This document shows, in pieces, positions 1-9,544 of a DNA stretch of 39,526 nt; positions within the stretch are counted from its first letter, which is position 1; each line of letters begins with the position of its first letter. The position numbers and the translations under genes were made by a program. The notes beneath the pieces were generated by a model. The model was not told the origin of the DNA, did no database searches, and was given only the letters and a program-made list of their open reading frames with translations. This stretch comes from Bacteroidales bacterium (GTDB taxonomy: Bacteria; Bacteroidota; Bacteroidia; Bacteroidales; UBA7960), in NCBI GenBank assembly GCA_003554665.1, contig PWGY01000177.1, forward strand, positions 1-39,526. Reading direction: 5' to 3'.

Positions 1-1
1 C

Positions 2-388
2 ATGGAAGTAATTAATACCTCAGGAAGAAGGAAAACAGCTGTTGCCCGGCTTTATATGCAACCAGGCAATGGAACTATCCAAGTCAATAAGAAAGATTAC
101 AAAGAATATTTTCCCACCAGCGTACTCCAGTACATTGTTACGCAAGCTTTCGAGATTACCAACAATCAAGGCAAGTTTGACCTTGCCGTCAACCTTGATG
201 GTGGCGGTATCAAAGGACAAGCTGAGGCATTGCGCCTGGCCGTTTCAAAAGCCCTGGTAGAACTGGATGCTGAACACAGACCACCCCTGAAGGCCAAAGG
301 CCTCCTGAGAAGGGATCCGAGGATGGTTGAAAGAAAGAAACCCGGCCAGAAAAAGGCAAGGAAGAAATTCCAGTTCAGCAAACGCTAA
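2..388 (+). CDS. rpsI: 30S ribosomal protein S9
   Basis: Small-subunit ribosomal protein uS9, whose C-terminal tail reaches the P-site tRNA. The 128-residue product begins MEVINTSGRRKTAVAR and ends KKARKKFQFSKR, the family's conserved ends, so the gene is complete although it starts at the second base of the window. The glycine-rich segment NLDGGGIKGQAEALR and the basic RDPRMVERKKPGQKKAR tail are typical. The expected partner rplM would lie just outside the left edge. It is followed after 24 bp by rpsB on the same strand, so rpsI-rpsB-tsf probably form one transcription unit. Nothing is unusual. Confidence 0.97.
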   Translation: MEVINTSGRRKTAVARLYMQPGNGTIQVNKKDYKEYFPTSVLQYIVTQAFEITNNQGKFDLAVNLDGGGIKGQAEALRLAVSKALVELDAEHRPPLKAKGLLRRDPRMVERKKPGQKKARKKFQFSKR

Positions 389-412
389 TCACATTTTATT
401 TTATTTCGTATC

Positions 413-1339
413 ATGGCAAGAACAACTTATAACGAACTATTAGAGGCCGGTGTTCATTTCGGACACCTCAGGAGGAAGTGGAATCCCAATATGGCGCCCT
501 ATATTTTTATGGAGCGCAATGGCATCCATATCATTGACCTCAATAAAACCATTGCCAAAGTAGATGAGGCAGCCAACGCGCTGAAGCAGATCGCCAGGTC
601 GGGAAAAAAGGTTTTGTTTGTTGCAACAAAAAAGCAGGCCCAGGATACTGTGAAAGAGCTGGTACAGGAGGTGAATATGCCTTTTGTTACAGAAAGATGG
701 CCCGGCGGTATGCTAACCAACTTTGCCACCATCCGCAAAGCGGTAAAAAAAATGGGTGCCATTGATAAGATGGCCACCGACGGTACTTTTGATAATATGG
801 CAAAGCGTGAGCGTCTGCAGGTAATGCGCGAAAGGGCCAAACTTGAGAAACAGTTTGGCAGTATCGCTGACCTGAACCGTTTGCCTGCCGCCATTTTTGT
901 AGTGGATATCTGCAAGGAGCATATCGCGGTGAAGGAAGCCAAGAAACTCAACATTCCCACCTTTGCCATCGTGGATACAAACGCCAATCCGCTTGACGTA
1001 GATTTCCCGATACCTGCCAATGACGACGCCTCCAAGTCCATCCACATTATTGTGAAGCTGATGGTGGAAGCCATCCAGGAAGGACTTGCCGAGCGCAAGC
1101 TCGACAGAGACAAGGCAGCTGAAGAAGAGGAGGAAAGAGAGCAGGAGGAAGCCCGTGAAGAAAAGCGGCTGAAAGCTCTGGAGGAAGCTGAAGATGAAGA
1201 TCTCTCTGAAGATGAGCTGGAGGAAAAGAAGGCTCGTTTGGCCAAGAAAGCAAAGATGAAGGAAGGGGAAGGCAAGGATGAACGGGGTGGTAAGCCCGGA
1301 GCAAGACGTCCGGCCGGTAAGCGTCCCAGGAAACAGTAA
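413..1339 (+). CDS. rpsB: 30S ribosomal protein S2 with long charged C-terminal tail
   Basis: Small-subunit ribosomal protein uS2. The N-terminus (LLEAGVHFGHLRRKWNPNMAPYIF) and core motifs (WPGGMLTNFATIRK, VDTNANPLDVDFPIPANDDASKSI) are canonical. The protein has 308 residues, against about 240 in E. coli S2. The extra length is a low-complexity tail from about residue 230 to 308, first acidic (AAEEEEEREQEEAREE), then lysine/arginine-rich (GKPGARRPAGKRPRKQ). Charged S2 extensions are known in this phylum, so I read the tail as genuine and probably disordered. The gene lies between rpsI and tsf, in the usual order, with 53 bp before tsf. Confidence 0.97.
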   Translation: MARTTYNELLEAGVHFGHLRRKWNPNMAPYIFMERNGIHIIDLNKTIAKVDEAANALKQIARSGKKVLFVATKKQAQDTVKELVQEVNMPFVTERWPGGMLTNFATIRKAVKKMGAIDKMATDGTFDNMAKRERLQVMRERAKLEKQFGSIADLNRLPAAIFVVDICKEHIAVKEAKKLNIPTFAIVDTNANPLDVDFPIPANDDASKSIHIIVKLMVEAIQEGLAERKLDRDKAAEEEEEREQEEAREEKRLKALEEAEDEDLSEDELEEKKARLAKKAKMKEGEGKDERGGKPGARRPAGKRPRKQ

Positions 1340-1392
1340 GCCGCCGCCTGTCAATGAATCCCATTGTATAACCGAATAATACCAGATAAAAT

Positions 1393-2226
1393 ATGACGAA
1401 GATAACCGCCGCTGACGTGAACAGCCTGCGCAAGCAAACAGGTGCCGGCATGATGGATTGCAAAAAAGCACTTGTGGAAGCTGAAGGTGATTTTGAAAAA
1501 GCAACAGACCTGCTTCGCAAAAAAGGTCAGAAACTTGCCAGCCGTCGTGCTGAAAGAGAAGCCAATGAAGGTGTGGTAATCAGTAAGACCAATGAAGACA
1601 AAACCAAGGCGTTTGCGCTGATGCTGAACTGTGAAACCGACTTTGTGGCTCAAAACCAGGAGGTGATTAACTTTGCCCAGACGCTGCTGGATCTTGGTGC
1701 TGAGAATGATTGTGACAGTGCTGAAGCACTGATCGCCGCCCAGATGGATGGTCGTACCGTTGAGGAAAACATCACCGACATGATCGGAAAGACCGGCGAA
1801 AAGATGACCATTGGCGGTTTTGAGAAGGTGGCTGGCGAAAAAGCCTTTGCCTATACCCATCCCGGCAACAAGATTGCTTCCATTGCTGCGCTTAATAAAG
1901 CTGATGTTTCGGATATTGATACCATCGGTAAGGACGTGGTGATGCAGATTGCCGCCATGGCCCCTGTAGCACTTGACAAGGATGGTATTCCGCAGGAGCT
2001 GATCGACAGGGAACTTGAGGTCGGTAAGGATCAGGCACGCCAGGAAGGCAAACCGGAAGATCTGGTTGAGAAAATTGCCATGGGCAAACTCAATAAGTAC
2101 TACAAGGAAAGCACCCTGATCAATCAGGAGTTCATTAAGGACAGCAAAAAGACTGTGGGGCAAATGCTCCAGGCTGCCGACAAGGAACTCAAGGTGGTTG
2201 AATTTAAGCGTTTGTCGCTGGTGTAA
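1393..2226 (+). CDS. tsf: Translation elongation factor Ts
   Basis: Guanine-nucleotide exchange factor for EF-Tu. The 277-residue protein has the N-terminal UBA-like domain (ITAADVNSLRKQTGAGMMDCKKAL, residues 4-26) and the EF-Tu-contacting motif TDFV at residues 82-85 in CETDFVAQN. Length is normal for the family. It is the third gene of rpsI-rpsB-tsf. Its last 23 bases overlap the 3' end of pyrH on the opposite strand (2204-2226). In many bacteria pyrH follows tsf in the same direction, so the opposed arrangement here is notable. Confidence 0.97.
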   Translation: MTKITAADVNSLRKQTGAGMMDCKKALVEAEGDFEKATDLLRKKGQKLASRRAEREANEGVVISKTNEDKTKAFALMLNCETDFVAQNQEVINFAQTLLDLGAENDCDSAEALIAAQMDGRTVEENITDMIGKTGEKMTIGGFEKVAGEKAFAYTHPGNKIASIAALNKADVSDIDTIGKDVVMQIAAMAPVALDKDGIPQELIDRELEVGKDQARQEGKPEDLVEKIAMGKLNKYYKESTLINQEFIKDSKKTVGQMLQAADKELKVVEFKRLSLV

Positions 2227-2929
2227 CCAGTGTTCCGCGCAACTGTCCCTTTACGACAATATCATACAGTGCACCCTTCTCATTGACGTTGAAAACGATA
2301 ATGGGGAGGGTGTTTTCTTTGCATAATGCGAAGGCCGTGGAGTCCATTACCTTCAGGTTTTTTTCCAGGGCTTCGTTGTAGGTGAGTGTTTCGTACCGGA
2401 CGGCGTTTTTGTCCTGTTCCGGATCAGCCGAATATATTCCGTCTACCCTGGTGCCCTTGAGGAAAACATCTGCCTGAACTTCGAGTGCACGCAGGGCTGC
2501 CGCCGAATCGGTGGTAAAGAAGGGGTTGCCTGTTCCTCCTGCAATGATTACCACAAACCCATCCGACAAAAGGCTCAGGGCTTTGTTGCGGCTCATTTTT
2601 TCACACATGGTTTCGACCGGCACCCCTGATAATACTTTGGCTTTGACACCCATGCCTTCAAGGGCTGATTGCAGCGCCATGCAGTTGATGATGGTGGCCA
2701 GCATGCCCATCTGATCGCCGTGTACACGATCTACTCCGCTGGCAACGCCCTGTAGCCCGCGGAAGATATTTCCCCCCCCGAGCACAACGGTTGTTTCTAT
2801 CCCCTGGTCAGTCAGTTCCCTGATATCTTTGGCGTAACTGTTCAGGGCTTCAGCATCAATACCCAGTTTTTTCGGGCCTGCCAGAGATTCACCGCTGAGC
2901 TTCAACATGATTCTTTTGTATGGTGCCAT
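2204..2929 (-). CDS. pyrH: UMP kinase
   Basis: Phosphorylates UMP to UDP in pyrimidine nucleotide synthesis; bacterial PyrH is a hexameric amino-acid-kinase-fold enzyme. Visible motifs are KLSGES (residues 10-15), the phosphate loop GGGNIFRG, the UMP/ATP segment GGTGNPFFTTDSAAALRA, FLKGTRVDGIYSADP, and MDSTAFALC near the end. I chose the start MAPYKRIMLKLSGES at 2929, giving 241 residues, the normal length. The frame stays open upstream to 3154, but that extension has no family similarity and runs into a repeat and the promoter. The gene is inverted relative to rpsB-tsf and frr. Its 3' end overlaps tsf by 23 bp. Confidence 0.96.
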   Translation of the reverse strand: MAPYKRIMLKLSGESLAGPKKLGIDAEALNSYAKDIRELTDQGIETTVVLGGGNIFRGLQGVASGVDRVHGDQMGMLATIINCMALQSALEGMGVKAKVLSGVPVETMCEKMSRNKALSLLSDGFVVIIAGGTGNPFFTTDSAAALRALEVQADVFLKGTRVDGIYSADPEQDKNAVRYETLTYNEALEKNLKVMDSTAFALCKENTLPIIVFNVNEKGALYDIVVKGQLRGTLVTPATNA

Positions 2930-3097
2930 GATAGTATGCTTTTGCAGGGGATGTGTCCCTGGTTTCTGGTTTAACTGTCGCTGGTTTGGCCTGTGACGAT
3001 ACCTCAATGGTGTTGACACTGATCCCGTCCAGACCGGCATCGAAATCGAACAGCTTGCTTCGACACCCGGGTACCGGAAGTCAGCCACTGTTCCCTG

Positions 3098-3105
3098 CAA
3101 ATTTA
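3098..3105 (-). promoter_or_regulatory. Candidate -7 promoter box for pyrH
   Basis: On the minus strand this reads TAAATTTG, an exact match to the Bacteroidota sigma factor -7 consensus TAnnTTTG. No convincing -33 TTG is present. It would give a leader of roughly 160 nt before the pyrH start at 2929. I see no recognisable element in that leader (2930-3097). Confidence 0.5.
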
Positions 3106-3130
3106 TAACTATTCGTGGAATTACCTCCAC

Positions 3131-3221
3131 CTTCCACCTTCTACCTTCCACCATCTACCTTCCATCATCTATCTTCCACCATCTACCTTCCATCATCTAC
3201 CTTCCACCTTCTATCTTCCAC
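3131..3221. repeat. 14-bp tandem repeat, about 6.5 units
   Basis: Six consecutive 14-bp units starting at 3131, 3145, 3159, 3173, 3187 and 3201, plus a partial seventh. The consensus is CTTCCACCATCTAC, with one to three substitutions per unit. The array fills the space between the divergent pyrH and frr -7 boxes and ends about 10 bp before the frr box. A degenerate relative, in the opposite strand sense, lies at 12528-12612. Confidence 0.95.
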
Positions 3222-3230
3222 ATTATTTAT

Positions 3231-3238
3231 TAAATTTG
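3231..3238 (+). promoter_or_regulatory. Candidate -7 promoter box for frr
   Basis: TAAATTTG is an exact match to TAnnTTTG, 26 bp before the frr start codon. The -33 region falls inside the 14-bp repeat array, and no TTG is seen at the expected spacing. Confidence 0.5.
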
Positions 3239-3264
3239 TCTGTACGAACCAAAAATGTTGCAAC

Positions 3265-3828
3265 ATGAATGAAGATCTTGATTTTTTATTAGCCGAGGCG
3301 GAGGAAAAGATGGGCAGAACCATATCTCACCTTGAAAAGGAACTGGTAAAGATCCGCGCAGGGAAGGCAAACCCGCAAATGCTGGATAGTGTGGTTGTTG
3401 ATTATTACGGCGTACCCACTAAGTTGGCCCAAATGTCAAACGTCAATACCCCGGACCCGCGGAATATTCTGGTACAGCCATGGGAAAAAAATATGCTGGA
3501 GCCCATTGAAAAAGCCATTCAGGCCGCAAACCTGGGCTTCAATCCGCAGAACGACGGTACACTTATCCGCATTACCGTTCCTCCCTTGACCGAAGAAAGG
3601 CGCAAGGAGCTGGTGAAAAAGGTTAAAAGTGAAGCGGAAAATTCAAAAGTGAGCATCCGCAACATTCGGCGGGAAGTGCTTGATGCCGCCAAAAAGCTTG
3701 AAAAAGAGGGTGTTCCGGAGGATGAAATAAAGGTTTTTGAAAACAACATACAGGACCTGACCAATAAATTTACAGAACAGGTGGATAAAATGGTGGAAGG
3801 CAAAGAGGCCGATATCATGACCATTTGA
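3265..3828 (+). CDS. frr: Ribosome recycling factor
   Basis: Releases ribosomes from mRNA after termination, together with EF-G. The 187-residue protein is normal length. It shows the helical-bundle start (EEKMGRTISHLEKELVKIRAGKANPQMLD), the hinge region (YYGVPTKLAQMSNVNTPDPRNILVQPW) and the C-terminal helix (RRKELVKKVKSEAENSKVSIRNIRRE). I chose ATG at 3265; the open frame to 3115 is translated 14-bp repeat and has no family similarity. The stop overlaps the 3' end of ribF on the other strand by 14 bp. frr is divergent from pyrH rather than downstream of it. Confidence 0.96.
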   Translation: MNEDLDFLLAEAEEKMGRTISHLEKELVKIRAGKANPQMLDSVVVDYYGVPTKLAQMSNVNTPDPRNILVQPWEKNMLEPIEKAIQAANLGFNPQNDGTLIRITVPPLTEERRKELVKKVKSEAENSKVSIRNIRREVLDAAKKLEKEGVPEDEIKVFENNIQDLTNKFTEQVDKMVEGKEADIMTI

Positions 3829-4810
3829 TCCTGTCCTGCATGAAAATAAATGATCTTTCTTTGCTCCCGCGTGCGAAGTACTGTAAAATATTGGCTGACT
3901 GATGACGGTCTTTATCCAGTTGATGTTTCAGGTCTGCCAGTGAGCTGAAACGCATTTCGTCCCGGATTCTTCCAAGGAATGTAAAGGTGGCGTATTCTCC
4001 GTAAATGTCATCGTTGAAGTTAAACAAATGAGCTTCAATGGTCACATTTTCGGCATCAATGGTTGGCCTGATCCCGATGTTGATCATGCTGTAATGCCAG
4101 TCGCCGGCAACATTGACCATTCCGGCGTAAGCGCCCTGCCCCGGCAGTACTTTTGAGTGATCGGTAAGCCGAAGGTTGGCGGTAGGGTAACCCAATGTTC
4201 TGCCGATTTTGTTTCCTTCTACCACATAACCGCTTAGGGGATAGGCAAAGCCCATTTCCCGGGCTGCTTCCGTCAATGCCCCGGACTCTACCAGGCCGGT
4301 CAATTGCTGTAGTTTTTTATTTCCCGGATCCGTTTCTGCAAAGGACTGATCTGTTTGTTGCAGGAAATGGCTGTCGGCCTTGGCAGTTTCTTTAAACAAT
4401 TTTTTGAACGCGGTCTGTGACCACAAATCGGCTCCGGGCAGGAGACAACCTCCTTTTTTCTTTAGCAATTCCGGATTTACGGGCCATTCAAGGGTCTTGT
4501 GCCTGGCATCCCGGGGCAACCTCCAGGGCAGGATGTGATGATAGCCCATGTCTGTAAGCAACAGGGCACGTTCTTCGGGAGAAAGCAGCACCCGCTGACC
4601 GGCTTCAACCTTACCGCCTGAAAAATCATTGTAGCACATTACCACCAGAACCTGGGAGGGATCCTGTCCGGCTTTTTCCCTTGCGTGCGAAAGCAGCATG
4701 CGATGCTGGCTGAGCATTCCTTCAAAGCTTGAAAGGACAGTTACCCTGAAACCCTTGCTTTCGGTAAGTTGTTCTCCCTTATAGGGTATGGTAAATTGTT
4801 TCGGATCCAT
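3815..4810 (-). CDS. ribF: RibF-type riboflavin kinase with degenerate FMN adenylyltransferase domain
   Basis: Bifunctional RibF normally makes FMN from riboflavin and then FAD. The C-terminal riboflavin kinase domain (about residues 190-310) looks intact: GYVVEGNKIGRTLGYPTANL (PTAN at 209-212), GAYAG, IGIRPTI, and E259 in IEAHLFNF before DDIYGEY. The N-terminal nucleotidyltransferase domain is recognisable by position but eroded. The usual GxFDGVHxGH reads SSFEGMLSQH at 27-36, so the first histidine of the HxGH motif is gone. The later ISSTxIR motif is absent; that region reads KKLQQLTGLVESG. Length (331) is only slightly above usual. I infer riboflavin kinase activity with FAD synthesis doubtful. 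The 3' end overlaps frr by 14 bp. Confidence 0.88.
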   Translation of the reverse strand: MDPKQFTIPYKGEQLTESKGFRVTVLSSFEGMLSQHRMLLSHAREKAGQDPSQVLVVMCYNDFSGGKVEAGQRVLLSPEERALLLTDMGYHHILPWRLPRDARHKTLEWPVNPELLKKKGGCLLPGADLWSQTAFKKLFKETAKADSHFLQQTDQSFAETDPGNKKLQQLTGLVESGALTEAAREMGFAYPLSGYVVEGNKIGRTLGYPTANLRLTDHSKVLPGQGAYAGMVNVAGDWHYSMINIGIRPTIDAENVTIEAHLFNFNDDIYGEYATFTFLGRIRDEMRFSSLADLKHQLDKDRHQSANILQYFARGSKERSFIFMQDRIKWS

Positions 4811-4879
4811 GGTTTAATCAATTGCCATGTGATGGCCTGATATACAATGAAACAGGATAATGAACGTTAACAGAACGGG

Positions 4880-4887
4880 TAAAGTTA
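4880..4887 (-). promoter_or_regulatory. Candidate -7 promoter box for ribF
   Basis: Minus-strand TAACTTTA followed by C, one mismatch from TAnnTTTG. The same TAnnTTTAC form recurs before recJ, maeB, the asmA-like gene and the hlyD-like gene. Leader about 65 nt. For divergent atpD only a weak TACTTTTT at 4910-4917 is visible in the 4811-4985 gap. Confidence 0.35.
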
Positions 4888-4976
4888 AAAAAATATATGG
4901 GCATCTGGTTACTTTTTTCAAAGATTTGCATCTCAGATACAGATCATGCGATCGCTTTCTGTTTTCTGGATTTTAG

Positions 4977-6741
<1,765 letters not shown>

Positions 6742-6752
6742 ATCATGCAACC

Positions 6753-6790
6753 ACTTGTCTGGCTATTGAAAACTTGTCTGGCTATTGAAA
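6753..6790. repeat. Exact 19-bp tandem duplication
   Basis: ACTTGTCTGGCTATTGAAA occurs twice head to tail with no mismatch (6753-6771 and 6772-6790), 12 bp after the atpC stop. The sequence is unrelated to other repeats in the window. Confidence 0.97.
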
Positions 6791-6821
6791 AGTAAACCCC
6801 GAAAACAAGCCTGATTTTTAT

Positions 6822-6829
6822 TATCTTTA
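6822..6829 (+). promoter_or_regulatory. Candidate -7 promoter box for recJ
   Basis: TATCTTTA followed by C, one mismatch from TAnnTTTG and identical to the box before maeB. It sits 14 bp before the recJ start, so any leader would be very short. No -33 TTG is at suitable spacing. Confidence 0.35.
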
Positions 6830-6843
6830 CGGAAAAAACATAA

Positions 6844-8592
6844 ATGTTGCAAAAACGGTGGGTGCAAAAGAATGACGAGAATGAAGAACTCGTTCAGGAT
6901 CTTGCCACCACACTGAATATAGATTCTGCGCTTGCCCGGCTACTGGTTCAGCGAGGCATATCCACTTTTGGAGAGGCGCGTGACTTTTTTCGGCCCTCGT
7001 TTGATAAACTGCATGACCCATTCCTTTTGAAGGATATGGATGTGGCCATTGAACGCATTGAAAAGGCTTTGGAAAAAGGTGAGCGTATATTGGTTTATGG
7101 GGATTATGATGTGGATGGAACCACTGCTGTTGCCCTGGTATACAGTTTTCTCAGGGAGTTTTATTCAAATCTGGATTACTATATTCCTGACCGCTATAAA
7201 GAGGGGTATGGGATATCCAGGCAAAGCATTGAGTATGCCAGAGAAACAGGAGTCGGACTGATCATTTCGCTTGATTGCGGGATTAAGGCGCATAACCAGG
7301 TTGGTTATGCCGCGGAAAATGGGATTGATTTCATTGTGGTGGACCACCACAGACCGGGTGATGAACCTCTTCGGGCTACTGCGGTAGTGGACCCCAAACA
7401 GCCCGAATGCGGGTATCCTTATAAAGATCTTTCAGGATGCGGGCTGGGGTTTAAGCTGGCACAGGCCTACTATCAGAAAAAGGGGCTTCCCTTTGAACGT
7501 TTGGAGAAATACCTGGATTTGGTGGTGGTTAGTATTGCTGCTGATGTGGTGCCCATTACGGGTGAGAACCGTGTACTTGCTTATTATGGTTTGAAGCAGC
7601 TGAACTTTCAACCCAGGGCCGGGCTGGAATCTATTTTGTTTTATAGCAACGTGTTCCGCAAATCCGAACCAGACCACCTGACCGCATTTACCCGCGAGAT
7701 TGGTGTGGGTGACCTGATGTTTCTGATTGGTCCTAAGATCAATGCAGCAGGACGGATCAAAACCGGGAAAAAAGCAGTTGATCTTCTCATTTGCAAAAAG
7801 ATGGGGGAAACCCATGAGTTGAGTGAAGATATCAATGACCAGAACACGGAGCGGCGCAGCCTTGATACGGAGATCACCCGTCAGGCCCTGCAGCGAATTT
7901 CCCGTGACCCTGAACTTCGTAACAGTAAGGCTACTGTTTTGTATGATCCTGACTGGCATAAAGGCGTGATCGGGATTGTGGCTTCAAGGCTTATTGAGAC
8001 CTATTACCGCCCTACCATCGTCTTGACAGCTTCCAATGGTATGATCACTGGTTCGGCCCGTTCTGTTAAGGATTTTGATGTATATGATGCCATTGATGCC
8101 TGCAGTGACATCCTGGAGCATTTTGGCGGCCATAAATATGCTGCCGGCCTTAGTTTGCGCCCGGAAAACCTGAACAAGTTTAAAGAACGCTTCCTGGAGG
8201 TTGTGGAAAGTACCATTACGGATGACCTGTTGATTCCGCAGATTGAGGTACATGCTGACATTCGTCTGGATGCCATTGCGGGAAAGTTTTTCCGGGTTTT
8301 GAAACAATTTGCCCCTTTTGGTCCCGGAAACCCCAATCCGGTTTTTGTATCGCGCCGTTGCAGCACGCATGGAGCTGTGAAGGTAGTGGGAAACAAACAC
8401 CTGAAGTTTAAGGTTGCACAAGGCAACAGCAATTGCGGGCTCCCTGCAATTGCCTTTCAGCAGGGGCGTCATTTTGGGAAAATGCAGTCCGGTAAACTCT
8501 TTGACCTGGTTTACCAGGTGGAGGAAAATGAATGGAACGGTCAGGTTAATATGCAGCTGAACGTCAAGGACATCAAGTTTTATGATGATTAG
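6844..8592 (+). CDS. recJ: Single-stranded-DNA-specific exonuclease RecJ
   Basis: 5'-3' single-strand exonuclease of recombination and mismatch repair, a DHH/DHHA1 phosphoesterase. Metal-binding motifs appear in order: DYDVDG (87-92), DCG (144-146), DHH (167-169) and ADVVPITGENR (233-243). These are followed by GPKINAAGRIKTGKKA and, in the DHHA1 part, GVIGIVASRLIE, TGSARS and GGHKYAAGL. The C-terminal region (FAPFGPGNPNPVF) matches the RecJ OB-fold. The 582-residue length is normal. It stands alone between atpC and rnhA, with a likely promoter 14 bp upstream. Confidence 0.96.
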   Translation: MLQKRWVQKNDENEELVQDLATTLNIDSALARLLVQRGISTFGEARDFFRPSFDKLHDPFLLKDMDVAIERIEKALEKGERILVYGDYDVDGTTAVALVYSFLREFYSNLDYYIPDRYKEGYGISRQSIEYARETGVGLIISLDCGIKAHNQVGYAAENGIDFIVVDHHRPGDEPLRATAVVDPKQPECGYPYKDLSGCGLGFKLAQAYYQKKGLPFERLEKYLDLVVVSIAADVVPITGENRVLAYYGLKQLNFQPRAGLESILFYSNVFRKSEPDHLTAFTREIGVGDLMFLIGPKINAAGRIKTGKKAVDLLICKKMGETHELSEDINDQNTERRSLDTEITRQALQRISRDPELRNSKATVLYDPDWHKGVIGIVASRLIETYYRPTIVLTASNGMITGSARSVKDFDVYDAIDACSDILEHFGGHKYAAGLSLRPENLNKFKERFLEVVESTITDDLLIPQIEVHADIRLDAIAGKFFRVLKQFAPFGPGNPNPVFVSRRCSTHGAVKVVGNKHLKFKVAQGNSNCGLPAIAFQQGRHFGKMQSGKLFDLVYQVEENEWNGQVNMQLNVKDIKFYDD

Positions 8593-8621
8593 AACGCGTA
8601 AGACACCTCCCGGTGCACGTT

Positions 8622-8645
8622 GAAGGGGTCACACATTACTGACGC
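8622..8645 (+). repeat. Dispersed hairpin-tail element, copy 1 (left arm missing)
   Basis: Begins GAAGGGGTCACACATTACT and continues GACGC. It has the right arm and tail of the dispersed element, but the GACCCC left arm is not present. It lies about 30 bp after the recJ stop and is followed by the complete copy at 8668. Confidence 0.85.
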
Positions 8646-8667
8646 AGGAGACGTACACCGTTTCTTA

Positions 8668-8693
8668 TGACCCCGAAGGGGTCACATGTTACT
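8668..8693 (+). repeat. Dispersed hairpin-tail element, copy 2, touching rnhA start
   Basis: Perfect 7-bp hairpin TGACCCC / GGGGTCA around a GAA loop (8668-8684), followed by the tail CATGTTACT. The tail ends one base before the rnhA ATG, so the element forms the immediate 5' region of rnhA. Its GAAGGGG stretch is the only purine-rich sequence there that could serve as a ribosome binding site. Confidence 0.92.
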
Positions 8694-9326
8694 ATGGGAA
8701 AGAAGTATTATACTGTATGGCGCGGCAACCAAACCGGAGTCTTCGACAGCTGGGACAAATGCCGCAAGGCGGTAGAAGGCTACCAGGGGGCCATCTACAG
8801 ATCCTTCCCCGAAAAGGAGCAGGCCTGGAAGGCATTTGACGGCAATTATGCCGATTATATCGGGAACAACAGAAAACATGTGAGCAAGCTTTCACCCGAA
8901 GAGTTGAAAGCCATTGGCGATCCTGATCCCAATAGTATTTCCGTTGATGCGGCATGCAATAGTGTGACCGGTCAGATGGAATACCAGGGGGTGGAAACCC
9001 AGAGCGGGGCACGGTTGTTTAAAATGGGACCGTTCCCGAAAGGATCCAATAATATCGGGGAATTCCTCGCCATTGTTCATGCCCTTGCCTGGTGCAAGCA
9101 GCATGACATTCACCTGCCCATATACACTGACTCCATGACTGCCATGGCCTGGGTCCGGAATAAGAAAGCACGCACCAAAGTAAGCCAGAATGCTGAAAAC
9201 CGGGAATTGTTTGAGCTGATACGCCGTGCAGAAAACTGGCTAAAAAACAACACATGGGACAACGAGATCCGGAAATGGGAAACTGAAGCCTGGGGAGAAA
9301 TTCCTGCTGACTTCGGCCGCAAATAA
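8694..9326 (+). CDS. Ribonuclease HI with N-terminal viroplasmin (hybrid-binding) domain
   Basis: Cleaves RNA in RNA-DNA hybrids. Residues 4-47 (KYYTVWRGNQTGVFDSWDKC...GAIYRSF) form the small hybrid-binding domain shared with eukaryotic RNase H1 and caulimovirus viroplasmin. The catalytic domain follows from about residue 80, with candidate metal ligands D85 (SVDAAC), E123 (GEFLAI), D146 (YTDSMT) and D206 (PADFGRK). The 210-residue length suits this Bacteroidota type. I chose MGKKYY at 8694; the frame extends nine codons upstream, but those are translated repeat. The start codon directly abuts the hairpin element at 8668-8693. Confidence 0.93.
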   Translation: MGKKYYTVWRGNQTGVFDSWDKCRKAVEGYQGAIYRSFPEKEQAWKAFDGNYADYIGNNRKHVSKLSPEELKAIGDPDPNSISVDAACNSVTGQMEYQGVETQSGARLFKMGPFPKGSNNIGEFLAIVHALAWCKQHDIHLPIYTDSMTAMAWVRNKKARTKVSQNAENRELFELIRRAENWLKNNTWDNEIRKWETEAWGEIPADFGRK

Positions 9327-9333
9327 CCGGTTT

Positions 9334-9405
9334 TCACACAGATACCTGTCGTCACACAAATACCGATCTTCACACAAATACCGATCTTCACGCAAGCAAC
9401 TGGCT
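9334..9405. repeat. 18-bp tandem repeat, four units
   Basis: Units at 9334, 9352, 9370 and 9388. The second and third are identical (TCACACAAATACCGATCT); the outer two have diverged. It starts 8 bp after the rnhA stop. The rest of the gap up to thiL (9406-9544) shows nothing recognisable. Confidence 0.95.
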
Positions 9406-9544
9406 TTCATGCCAAAAACAGGCCTTTGCACAAGCCGATCCCGGTGGAGGGTCACAGCTCACACCACTCGTCCCATCCCACGGGGACATTATGTATTAAT
9501 GGAAAGAGCCGCGTTTAAACACCAGCTAAAAGTCACCAGATCAA

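Noticed and set aside
2930..3154. N-terminal extension of pyrH (75 residues)
   Set aside because: It has no UMP kinase similarity, spans the candidate promoter and reaches the 14-bp repeat; MAPYKRIMLKLSGES matches the family start.
3115..3264. N-terminal extension of frr (50 residues)
   Set aside because: It is the 14-bp repeat translated (PPSTF, LPSSTF-like periodic residues) and crosses the frr -7 box.
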